A stretch of DNA of 7,052 bases from an uncultured Beijerinckiaceae bacterium (lineage in GTDB: Bacteria; Pseudomonadota; Alphaproteobacteria; Rhizobiales; Beijerinckiaceae). The position numbers and the translations under genes were made by a program. The notes beneath the pieces were generated by a model. The model saw only the letters and a list, made by a program, of their open reading frames with translations, was not told the origin of the DNA and made no database searches. Below, one piece after another: positions 1 through 5,238 of the stretch. How positions within the stretch are numbered: position 1 is the first letter of the stretch; each line of letters starts with the position of its first letter. The stretch covers positions 1 to 7,052 of the forward strand of contig CALMGA010000153.1 in assembly GCA_937863205.1 (NCBI GenBank), in the 5' to 3' direction.

Positions 1-1575
1 GGCGGGGGGCGTCTGCAGGAACAGCGGCTTGGAGAAGTAATACCCCTGCGCGCAGCTGATCCGCGTCGCCGCCATCAGGTAGGCCAGTTCCTCATAGGTT
101 TCCACGCCCTCCACCACGATGCGCATGCCCAGCGCATTGCCGAGCAGCTCGATCATCTTGAGGATGCTCTGGTTGCGCGGCTTGCGGTGGATGTCGGTGA
201 TGAAGGACCGGTCGACCTTCAGCTCGTCGGCGGTGATCTCGGCCAGCGCCGACAGCGAGGAATAGCCGACGCCGAAGTCGTCGATGGACACCTTGGCGCC
301 GATCGCCCGGATGGTCGGCAGGATGCGGGTCTGGAAGTCTCCGGTGGCGAGGAAGGCTTCCTCGGTCAGCTCCAGGATGAAGCGCTCGGGATAGCCGGTC
401 GCCACCAGGGCGTCGGCGAAACGCTCCATGAAGACGATGTCGCCGGCCTGGCGGGCGGCGACGTTGAGGCTGATGCTGGCGTTGGGGCCGAAGGCGTCGT
501 TGATGTGATCGATCTGCTCGGTGACACGCTCCAGCACCATCAGCGCGATGTCGTCCATCATGCCCAGCTCGATGGCGAGCTTGAGGATCTCGCCCGGCGC
601 GCGGATCTCGCCGTTGGTGTCCTGCCAGCGCAGCAGCACCTCCAGGCCCACGATGGTGTCGGTGCGGAAATCCACCTTGGGCTGGAAGGCGCAGCAGATG
701 CGCTTGTCGCGGATGGCGAGGCGCAGGCGCTGCTCGATCTCCATGCGCTCGGCGGCGGCGTGGCCGAGGCGGGCGTCGAACAGGCAGACGCCGCCCTTGG
801 TCGATCCCTTGACCCGGTACATGGCGGAATCGGCGTTGGCGCGCAGCACGTCGTAGCTGCGCCCGTGCAGCGGATACAGGCTGACGCCGATGGAGGCGGA
901 GGAGAAGATCTCGTAGCCGTCGATGAAGAAGGGCTCGCGGAAGCGCTCGCACAGGCGCTCGATCTCGCGACCGGGTCTGTGAAGCTCGGTGACGGGCGTC
1001 GTCATCAGCACGAATTCGTCGCCGCCGATGCGGGCGAGGAGGTCGGTCGGGCGCATCGCGTCGGTGATGCGGCGCACGACCTTGGTGAGGAGCTGATCGC
1101 CGACGGCGTGGCCATGGTAGTCGTTGACGTATTTGAAGTTGTCGATGTCGATGAAGGACAGGGCGAAGGGCTGGCAGTCGGCGGCGATCATCGCCTTCAC
1201 CGTCTGCTCGAACAGGTCGCGCTTGGGCAGGCCGGTGAGGTCGTCGTAGAAGGCGCGCCGGGTCAGCTCGGCCTCGACGCGCCGGTGCCGGGCGACGTCG
1301 ATGGTGAGCGTCACGTCGTAGTCCTCGCCGTCGAGGCGGGCGAGGTGGGTCGATCGCTCGAAGCCGTCCTCCGCCTCGACGGCGGCGCCGGCGAGGCGAT
1401 CGGCAAGGTCGTTTCGGACGAGCGTGCGGCCATCCCGATGACGGCTGATCGCGACGCCGAGCGGCAGTTCGGCGACGACGCGCGAAAGGACGCGCGCGCG
1501 CAGGTCCGCCTCGCAGGCCGAAGACCCGGGCGCTCCGACGTCGTCGTCGGGATCGACCAGAAACGTGACGGCCAC
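1..1575 (-). CDS. PAS-like/GGDEF/EAL cyclic-di-GMP signalling protein (3' end beyond left edge)
   Basis: Predicted bifunctional enzyme making and degrading the second messenger cyclic-di-GMP; 525 codons are visible and the C-terminus is cut off by the window edge. Residues about 27-95 look like a short PAS-type sensor ('PLGVAISR', then 'VTLTIDVARHRRVEAEL'). The GGDEF domain starts near 105, has D112-L-T-G-L-P, an intact GGDEF at 184-188 and an RxxD inhibitory I-site (R175-D178) five residues before it. The EAL domain begins near 277: the signature reads EVL (312-314, within ExLxR), with N371, E402, D432-D433, K453, E489 and Q510 at positions known in the family for metal binding and catalysis. 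Both activities therefore look possible, though many such tandem proteins use only one. No transmembrane segment is evident, so it is probably cytosolic. The start is GTG at 1575, five bases after the stop of the upstream ATPase gene and without a good Shine-Dalgarno, suggesting translational coupling. Domain calls are firm; the exact start is less so. Confidence 0.93.
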   Translation of the reverse strand, partial: MAVTFLVDPDDDVGAPGSSACEADLRARVLSRVVAELPLGVAISRHRDGRTLVRNDLADRLAGAAVEAEDGFERSTHLARLDGEDYDVTLTIDVARHRRVEAELTRRAFYDDLTGLPKRDLFEQTVKAMIAADCQPFALSFIDIDNFKYVNDYHGHAVGDQLLTKVVRRITDAMRPTDLLARIGGDEFVLMTTPVTELHRPGREIERLCERFREPFFIDGYEIFSSASIGVSLYPLHGRSYDVLRANADSAMYRVKGSTKGGVCLFDARLGHAAAERMEIEQRLRLAIRDKRICCAFQPKVDFRTDTIVGLEVLLRWQDTNGEIRAPGEILKLAIELGMMDDIALMVLERVTEQIDHINDAFGPNASISLNVAARQAGDIVFMERFADALVATGYPERFILELTEEAFLATGDFQTRILPTIRAIGAKVSIDDFGVGYSSLSALAEITADELKVDRSFITDIHRKPRNQSILKMIELLGNALGMRIVVEGVETYEELAYLMAATRISCAQGYYFSKPLFLQTPPA

Positions 1576-1580
1576 GAGGC

Positions 1581-3344
1581 TCAGCGCCTGAGCAGCTGGT
1601 AGCGAGCCTGATCGAGCCGGCTGCTGGCTGTAACGAGTTCGCCGGTTTCGGCCGCCGGCGACGCGGCCGGCGGGACGGGCTGCGCGTCTTCGGGGCGCAG
1701 CTTGCGCCCGGTCACCGCCCGCCGCCAGCGGTCGACCACGTCCTGGATGAACTGGCCGTTGGCGACATCGGGCGCGCCGCCGCGGCTGTCGCCGACGGCT
1801 TCGGAGCGCAGCAGGTGCAGGTCCGGCAGGGTCTTGAACTGCATTCGGGCGGGGAACGGCACGCCCTCGCCGAAGCCGATCACCTCCCTGGTGCCGAGCG
1901 AGGGCACGAAGGCGAGCAGGTCGGCGGTGGCATCGCTGACGGCCGAGCGCAGCAGCGCCTGGTCGCGCTCGTTGGCCATGCGCATGGCGAACAGGGTGGC
2001 GCACTGCGAGATGATGTTGGGGTCGAGCTCGGACGGACGCTGCGACACCAGGCCGAGGTAGACGCCGTACTTGCGCCCTTCCTTGGCGATCCTGGACAGC
2101 GCCCGGCGGGTCGGGCCGAAGCCGATCGACTGATCCACGGCCGCGTATCGGTGCGCTTCCTCGCAGACGAAGAGCAGCGGCACGGCGCCGTCGCTCCACA
2201 GGCCGAAGTCGAAGGCCATGCGGCAGAGCACGCAGACCACCGCGTCGACGACCTCCACCGGCAGGCCGGCGAGCTGCATGATGGTGATCGGCCGGTCGGT
2301 GGCTTCCAGGCGGAACAGCTGGGTCAGCAGCTCGGCCATCGTGTCGCCGCCGACGTTGGCGTTCTCGAACATGAAGTCGTAGCGGGGATTGTTGCGGATC
2401 GTCTCGATGCGGCTCATCAGCCGGTGGTAGTTCATCCGCGACGCCCGGTTCTCCAGCTTGCCCATGCGCTCGTCGAGCAGGGCGACCAGATCCTGGAGGA
2501 TGAAGGGCACGGGGGTGTCGACGGTGAAGCCGGTGCTCTTGGGATCGTTGCGCTTCAGCGACAGGCGATCGACCTGCTTGTAGCCGAGGTAGTTGCTTTT
2601 CGCGATCGGGATCAGCTCGGAAAGGATCTCCAGCTCCTCGTCGATGGCGGCGCGGCCGCCGTAGAGGATGTCCACGAACTCCTCGAAGTTGAAGAGCCAG
2701 AACGGCAGCTTGAGGTTGCGCGAATTCACGACGTTGGCTTGGTCGCCGAAGGAACGGCCGTATTCGTTGTGGCAGTCGAGCAGGAAAACGCGCAGGTCGC
2801 GGCGAACGGCCAGCACTTCGCGCAGGATGATGGCGACGCCCGACGACTTGCCGACGCCGGTCGAGCCCAGGATGGCGAAGTGCCGGTCGAGCAGGCGGTC
2901 GGCGTTGACCTGGGCCGGCATCGAGGGATCGTGGAACATGTGGCCGATGGTGATCGCGCGGGCGTCGCCGGCCTTGTAGATCAGGTTGAGGCGCCCGGCC
3001 GGCAGCAGGGTCACGGCATCGTCGATGCTGGGATAGCAAGACACGCCGCGCATGAAGCTGTCGGCGCCGTCGTCGCCGGTGCGGATCTCGCCGACGAGGT
3101 CGAGCGCAGCCGTCTGCCCTCCGGCGCCGCGGTGCACCACTTCCGTGACCATGCCGATCAGGCAGCCGCGGCCGGCATGGGCGCCGCCGACGACGACGGA
3201 CAGGAAGCTGCCGACGGTGACCCTGTCGGACGGGTTGAGCGCCGGGCTGGCGCGCAGGCCGACCTCAGCCTTGGAGCCGCGCACCGCGGTGATGATGCCG
3301 ACCGCCGCCTCGGGGCCGGAGAACTGCCTGCCGGAAACGTCCAA
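1581..3344 (-). CDS. HerA/DUF87-type hexameric ATPase
   Basis: A 587-residue P-loop ATPase of the HerA/FtsK superfamily. Family members form hexameric rings that translocate DNA, classically with the NurA nuclease in archaea; bacterial versions have varied and often unknown roles, including some in phage defence. An N-terminal HAS-barrel-like segment (about 15-60, starting 'GIITAVRGSKAEVGLR') precedes the ATPase core. The core shows Walker A GSTGVGKSS (160-168), Walker B LLFVCEEAHRY (390-400, acidic pair E395-E396), a basic 'KEGRKYG' segment (421-427) that may supply the arginine finger, and 'SQRPSEL' with Q435 in the sensor position. A Pro/Ala-rich tail (about 550-570) follows. No NurA, SIR2 or other nuclease partner is visible. 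The start is TTG at 3344, supported by a GAGGAGGA site six bases upstream; the only upstream in-frame ATG (3371) runs into a TGA after three codons. The gene is followed after 5 nt by the GGDEF/EAL gene. Family assignment is strong; biological role is unknown. Confidence 0.93.
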   Translation of the reverse strand: MDVSGRQFSGPEAAVGIITAVRGSKAEVGLRASPALNPSDRVTVGSFLSVVVGGAHAGRGCLIGMVTEVVHRGAGGQTAALDLVGEIRTGDDGADSFMRGVSCYPSIDDAVTLLPAGRLNLIYKAGDARAITIGHMFHDPSMPAQVNADRLLDRHFAILGSTGVGKSSGVAIILREVLAVRRDLRVFLLDCHNEYGRSFGDQANVVNSRNLKLPFWLFNFEEFVDILYGGRAAIDEELEILSELIPIAKSNYLGYKQVDRLSLKRNDPKSTGFTVDTPVPFILQDLVALLDERMGKLENRASRMNYHRLMSRIETIRNNPRYDFMFENANVGGDTMAELLTQLFRLEATDRPITIMQLAGLPVEVVDAVVCVLCRMAFDFGLWSDGAVPLLFVCEEAHRYAAVDQSIGFGPTRRALSRIAKEGRKYGVYLGLVSQRPSELDPNIISQCATLFAMRMANERDQALLRSAVSDATADLLAFVPSLGTREVIGFGEGVPFPARMQFKTLPDLHLLRSEAVGDSRGGAPDVANGQFIQDVVDRWRRAVTGRKLRPEDAQPVPPAASPAAETGELVTASSRLDQARYQLLRR

Positions 3345-3350
3345 GACCGC

Positions 3351-3358
3351 TCCTCCTC
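3351..3358 (-). promoter_or_regulatory. Shine-Dalgarno fixing the TTG start of the HerA-type ATPase
   Basis: Read on the minus strand this is GAGGAGGA, six bases before TTG at 3344. It is the best ribosome binding site in this part of the window. With an in-frame TGA at 3362-3360, it makes TTG the only convincing start. Confidence 0.8.
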
Positions 3359-3378
3359 GTCATTGCCGCATCGTAGCC

Positions 3379-3390
3379 TGACAATTGTTA
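3379..3390. promoter_or_regulatory. AT-rich near-palindrome in the divergent promoter region
   Basis: TGACAATTGTTA contains the perfect 8-bp palindrome ACAATTGT (3381-3388), and the outer T/A pair also matches. It is an AT-rich island in GC-rich DNA, 35-46 bases upstream of the ATPase start, where a promoter or operator would be expected. On the plus strand CTGACA (3378-3383) resembles a -35 box, but the hexamer 17 bases further (TACGCG) is a poor -10. Function is inferred from position only. Confidence 0.3.
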
Positions 3391-3425
3391 AGGCCGGCTC
3401 TACGCGGCTGACGTTTGGGAAGGTT

Positions 3426-3539
3426 GCTTGAACCTCAAGCAGGTTTCGCAAAACTGCCCCGCGGTTTTGCGATGCGAACCTGCGGCATGGCAAAGGACCA
3501 GGCAGGTGAAGCGTTGGCCTGCCAGCGCGAACCTGCTTG
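3426..3539. repeat. Compound inverted-repeat element with alternative pairings
   Basis: Several perfect arms nest here. GCTTGA (3426-3431) pairs with TCAAGC (3435-3440). CGCAAAAC (3447-3454) pairs with GTTTTGCG (3464-3471). GCAGGTT (3439-3445) can pair with AACCTGC at 3477-3483, enclosing that hairpin. Alternatively CAAGCAGGTT (3436-3445) pairs over 10 bp with AACCTGCTTG (3530-3539), continued by CGC/GCG past a bulged T. GGCAGG (3501-3506) pairs with CCTGCC (3518-3523). GCGAACCTGC occurs twice directly (3474-3483 and 3527-3536). No U-run follows, so it does not look like an intrinsic terminator. It may be a dispersed palindromic repeat, a structured RNA or part of the rpsD leader; the sequence alone does not decide. 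Confidence 0.55.
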
Positions 3540-3613
3540 GGCCGCTCGACCTCCGCCGGCCGATGCGGGCGTTTCGCGGCGCGGGGTCGGCCGCAGGCGC
3601 CCGGCTTGACCGG

Positions 3614-3694
3614 GACCACGGGAGCCGGTAACGAGACCCGATCCTGACGGGCCGAGGCCCGCTCGGGTCACGCACCCGTGGTCGCTGCGCGACC
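3614..3694 (+). other. Nested hairpin with a competing downstream hairpin, possible rpsD leader structure
   Basis: Outer arms GACCACGGG (3614-3622) and CCCGTGGTC (3675-3683) match perfectly over 9 bp. Inside them GACCCGA (3635-3641) pairs with TCGGGTC (3663-3669), and inside that CGGGC (3648-3652) pairs with GCCCG (3657-3661) around a CGAG tetraloop. The last bases of the outer arm also belong to GGTCGC (3680-3685), which can pair with GCGACC (3689-3694), so two folds exclude each other. The element ends 196 bases before rpsD. No known class was recognised, and no tRNA features such as a T-loop or CCA end fit. Strand is assumed from rpsD. Confidence 0.45.
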
Positions 3695-3740
3695 TGTCGT
3701 TTCCGCCGCGCCGAGGCACTCGGACGCGCGAGGGAAAAGA

Positions 3741-3757
3741 GGAGGGCGCGTTCCTCC
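3741..3757 (+). other. Small hairpin covering a Shine-Dalgarno-like purine tract
   Basis: GGAGG (3741-3745) can pair with CCTCC (3753-3757) across a 7-nt loop. The purine tract at 3731-3746 looks like a ribosome binding site. The next ATG (3768) is 22 bases further on, too far for normal use, so no gene start is assigned. It could be chance. Confidence 0.25.
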
Positions 3758-3777
3758 GCCCCATCGGATGCCCCGTC

Positions 3778-3808
3778 GCCGGACCCCCCGGCAACCGGGT
3801 GCTCCGGC
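3778..3808 (+). other. Two-tier GC hairpin in the rpsD upstream region
   Basis: GCCGGA (3778-3783) pairs with TCCGGC (3803-3808). After a symmetric 3x3 internal loop, CCCGG (3787-3791) pairs with CCGGG (3795-3799) around a CAA loop. It lies 82 bases before the rpsD start and is not followed by a T-run. A role in the rpsD mRNA leader is an inference from position. Confidence 0.4.
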
Positions 3809-3840
3809 CGGTGGACGATCGAGGCGGGAACGGCCGGTGG
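3806..3840 (+). repeat. Short direct repeat GGCCGGTGG
   Basis: GGCCGGTGG occurs at 3806-3814 and again at 3832-3840, with start points 26 bases apart. In such GC-rich DNA a 9-bp repeat may be coincidental. Its placement within the hairpin series before rpsD is the only reason to list it. Confidence 0.3.
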
Positions 3841-3868
3841 CCGTCGCCCCGGCGCGCGCGTTCGCCGG
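3830..3868 (+). other. Two adjacent hairpins just upstream of the rpsD ribosome binding site
   Basis: ACGGCC (3830-3835) pairs with GGCCGT (3839-3844) around a GGT triloop. CCGGCG (3849-3854) pairs with CGCCGG (3863-3868) around an 8-nt loop and is followed by CTTTCCCC. The second ends 11 bases before the Shine-Dalgarno site, close enough to influence initiation if transcribed. Both are short and could be products of base composition. Confidence 0.3.
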
Positions 3869-3879
3869 CTTTCCCCATC

Positions 3880-3885
3880 GAGGAA
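3880..3885 (+). promoter_or_regulatory. Ribosome binding site of rpsD
   Basis: GAGGAA sits five bases before ATG at 3891. It selects this start over the in-frame upstream GTG (3678) and ATG (3768), which would add residues absent from known S4 proteins. Confidence 0.75.
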
Positions 3886-3890
3886 CCGCG

Positions 3891-4508
3891 ATGACGAAGC
3901 GAGCCGAGTCCAAGTACAAGATCGACCGCCGCATGGGCCAGAACATCTGGGGCCGCCCAAAAAGCCCGGTGAACCGCCGCGAATACGGCCCGGGCCAGCA
4001 CGGCCAGCGCCGCAAGGGAAAGCTGAGCGACTTCGGCACGCAGCTCAAGGCCAAGCAGAAGCTCAAGGGGTACTACGGCAACATTTCGGAGAAGCAGTTC
4101 CGCAAATACTACGCGGAAGCGATCCGCATGAGGGGCGACAGCGGCGACAACCTGATCGGCCTGCTGGAGCGTCGGCTCGACGCGGTGGTGTACCGCGCCA
4201 AGTTCGTGCCCACCGTCTTCGCCGCCCGACAGTTCGTCAACCACGGCCACGTCAAGGTGAACGGGCGCCGGGTCAACATTCCCTCGTTCCAGGTCAAGGT
4301 CGGCGACCTCGTCGAGCTGAAGGACTCGTCGCGCGAGATCCTGATGGTGCTGGAAGCCAAGGACTTGGCCGAGCGCGACGTGCCGGATTTCTACGACGTC
4401 GACCATTCCAAGATGAACGCCAAGATGACCCGGGTGCCGCTTCCCTCCGAAGTGCCCTACCCCGTTGTGATGGAACCCAACCTCGTCATCGAGTTCTACT
4501 CGCGCTAA
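3891..4508 (+). CDS. rpsD: 30S ribosomal protein S4
   Basis: This 205-residue protein is S4, a primary 16S rRNA-binding protein that nucleates small-subunit assembly and helps maintain decoding accuracy; in several bacteria it also represses its own mRNA. The N-terminus '[16 protein letters not shown]', the 'WGRPKSP' and '[13 protein letters not shown]' segments (20-44) and '[19 protein letters not shown]' (52-70) are typical. The RNA-binding S4 domain spans about 93-155 ('[11 protein letters not shown]', '[19 protein letters not shown]'). The C-terminus '[12 protein letters not shown]' is also characteristic. There is no cysteine, so this is the zinc-free form. Length matches the alphaproteobacterial norm. 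The gene stands alone rather than in an rpsM-rpsK-rpsD-rpoA cluster within this window. Its stop overlaps that of the convergent cupin gene by four bases, and a long inverted-repeat-rich stretch lies upstream. Confidence 0.98.
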   Translation: MTKRAESKYKIDRRMGQNIWGRPKSPVNRREYGPGQHGQRRKGKLSDFGTQLKAKQKLKGYYGNISEKQFRKYYAEAIRMRGDSGDNLIGLLERRLDAVVYRAKFVPTVFAARQFVNHGHVKVNGRRVNIPSFQVKVGDLVELKDSSREILMVLEAKDLAERDVPDFYDVDHSKMNAKMTRVPLPSEVPYPVVMEPNLVIEFYSR

Positions 4509-5134
4509 GCCAAGGTGGCGAGGCCCTCGCCCACCTCGCGGTTCCACACGAGCGCGGCGCCGGCCACCACGTCGGCCGCCGCCAACTTGCGGAAGCGGAT
4601 CGCGTCCAGCTCGCCGGTGAAGGCCGCGTAATCGGCGGCGCCGGCCAGCGTGGTTGTGCCGGCACAGGGGAAGAAGCCGGTCGGCTCGTTGTAATCGTAG
4701 ACCATCAGGAAACGCCCGTCCGACACCGTGCCGTCGGGCAGGCCGACGCCGGGCGGACACGCCGTCCAGGTATGCGGCACGCCGGGCGCGATGGTGACCA
4801 GCGCGAGCGGCGGCACGATCAGCACTTGGCCGTTCAGCTCCACCAGGGCGACGCCGTTGAGCACCAGGATGCGCTCGGCGACGAGCCGGCGCGCAGCCGA
4901 CCGGCTGTCGGCGCCGATGTGAATGTGCCGGGGCAGGCGCAGCTCGGCAGTGAAGGGGATGACGCCGAACTGCCCGGCGAGGCTTCCGCCCTCGCGGGGT
5001 TCGCCGCCCGCCAGTTCGTGCATCACCAGGGGAATGTCGGCGAAAGGCCGCTTGACGTCGGCGCCCTCGCCATGGGTGACGCGGCAACCGTTGTCGAGGC
5101 GCACGCCGTGCGCCGGGGGCGCGTCGGTTTCCAT
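4505..5134 (-). CDS. Single-domain cupin protein of unknown substrate
   Basis: A soluble protein of 209 residues (from the second of two adjacent ATGs) with a cupin beta-barrel signature; residue numbers here count from the first ATG at 5137. Motif 1 appears as PRHIHIG with H71 and H73, then E88 followed by six residues and G95. Motif 2 appears as APGVPHTW with H122. These four residues would form the usual 3-His/1-Glu metal site. The gap between the HxH pair and the Glu is about 11 residues longer than in the textbook motif. Cupins include dioxygenases, isomerases and sugar-binding proteins, and nothing here reveals the substrate; '[13 protein letters not shown]' (146-158) is a distinctive segment I do not recognise. 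Its stop lies over the stop of convergent rpsD. Start choice: GGAGGA lies only three bases before the first ATG but six before the second (5134), so 5134 is preferred. It is divergent from the hydrolase gene. Confidence 0.8.
   Translation of the reverse strand: METDAPPAHGVRLDNGCRVTHGEGADVKRPFADIPLVMHELAGGEPREGGSLAGQFGVIPFTAELRLPRHIHIGADSRSAARRLVAERILVLNGVALVELNGQVLIVPPLALVTIAPGVPHTWTACPPGVGLPDGTVSDGRFLMVYDYNEPTGFFPCAGTTTLAGAADYAAFTGELDAIRFRKLAAADVVAGAALVWNREVGEGLATLA
4513..4536 (+). terminator. Hairpin directly after rpsD, inside the 3' end of the cupin gene
   Basis: AGGTGGCGA (4513-4521) pairs with TCGCCCACCT (4527-4536) as a 9-bp stem with one bulged C and a GGCCC loop, beginning five bases after the rpsD stop. 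No U-run follows, so it is not a classical intrinsic terminator; it may still slow polymerase or protect the 3' end of the mRNA. The same bases encode the last residues of the convergent cupin protein. Confidence 0.4.
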
Positions 5135-5140
5135 CATCGA

Positions 5141-5146
5141 TCCTCC
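5141..5146 (-). promoter_or_regulatory. Shine-Dalgarno choosing the second ATG of the cupin gene
   Basis: Minus-strand GGAGGA ends three bases before ATG 5137 and six before ATG 5134. Normal spacing favours 5134, giving 209 residues instead of 210. Confidence 0.6.
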
Positions 5147-5225
5147 ATCCGCCCGAGCGCGACGACGTTCACCGCGAGGCTTTCCTTAAGGTTCGCTCGG
5201 CACACTGGCCGCGTGGCGCCGGGCC

Positions 5226-5232
5226 GGGGGAA
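5226..5232 (+). promoter_or_regulatory. Probable ribosome binding site of the hydrolase gene
   Basis: GGGGGAA lies six bases before the GTG at 5239. The match to the consensus is moderate, but the position is right and it supports the GTG start. Confidence 0.45.
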
Positions 5233-5238
5233 TCCAAA

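Larger units (their letters stand above)
3345..3890. other. Gene-free 546-bp stretch rich in inverted repeats
   Basis: This is the only long non-coding stretch of the window, lying between the divergent ATPase and rpsD genes. Open frames exist on both strands but look like shadows: they are rich in Arg, Pro and Ala, match no family I recognise and lack convincing ribosome binding sites. Instead the stretch holds a run of inverted repeats, described as separate entries: 3426-3539, 3614-3694, 3741-3757, 3778-3808, 3830-3844 and 3849-3868. It should contain promoters for both flanking genes, but I could not place a good sigma-70 -35/-10 pair on either strand. No tRNA or known riboswitch was recognised. 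Confidence 0.6.

Noticed and set aside
187..1602. Long plus-strand open frame of 471 codons opposite the GGDEF/EAL gene
   Set aside because: It is a shadow: the minus-strand frame carries clear GGDEF and EAL motifs, while this translation is repetitive, rich in Gly, Ala, Val, Asp and His, and matches no family.
1581..3344. HerA-based phage defence system
   Set aside because: No SIR2, DUF4297, NurA or other effector is visible beside the ATPase and no mobile-element context is present, so a defence role is not supported.
1815..3431. 538-codon plus-strand open frame opposite the ATPase gene
   Set aside because: Antisense shadow of a gene with intact Walker motifs; its composition is low-complexity and typical of antisense to high-GC coding sequence.
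3436..3483. Possible tRNA or intrinsic terminator in the inverted-repeat region
   Set aside because: The arms do not form a cloverleaf, there is no T-loop or CCA end, and no U-run follows the stems.
3678..3890. In-frame N-terminal extension of rpsD (GTG 3678 or ATG 3768)
   Set aside because: The extension is Arg/Pro/Ala-rich and absent from S4 proteins; ATG 3891 has a Shine-Dalgarno at the right distance and gives the standard N-terminus and length.
3435..5087. 550-codon minus-strand open frame spanning the rpsD region
   Set aside because: It runs antisense to rpsD and out of frame with the cupin gene; an artefact of few stop codons in GC-rich DNA.
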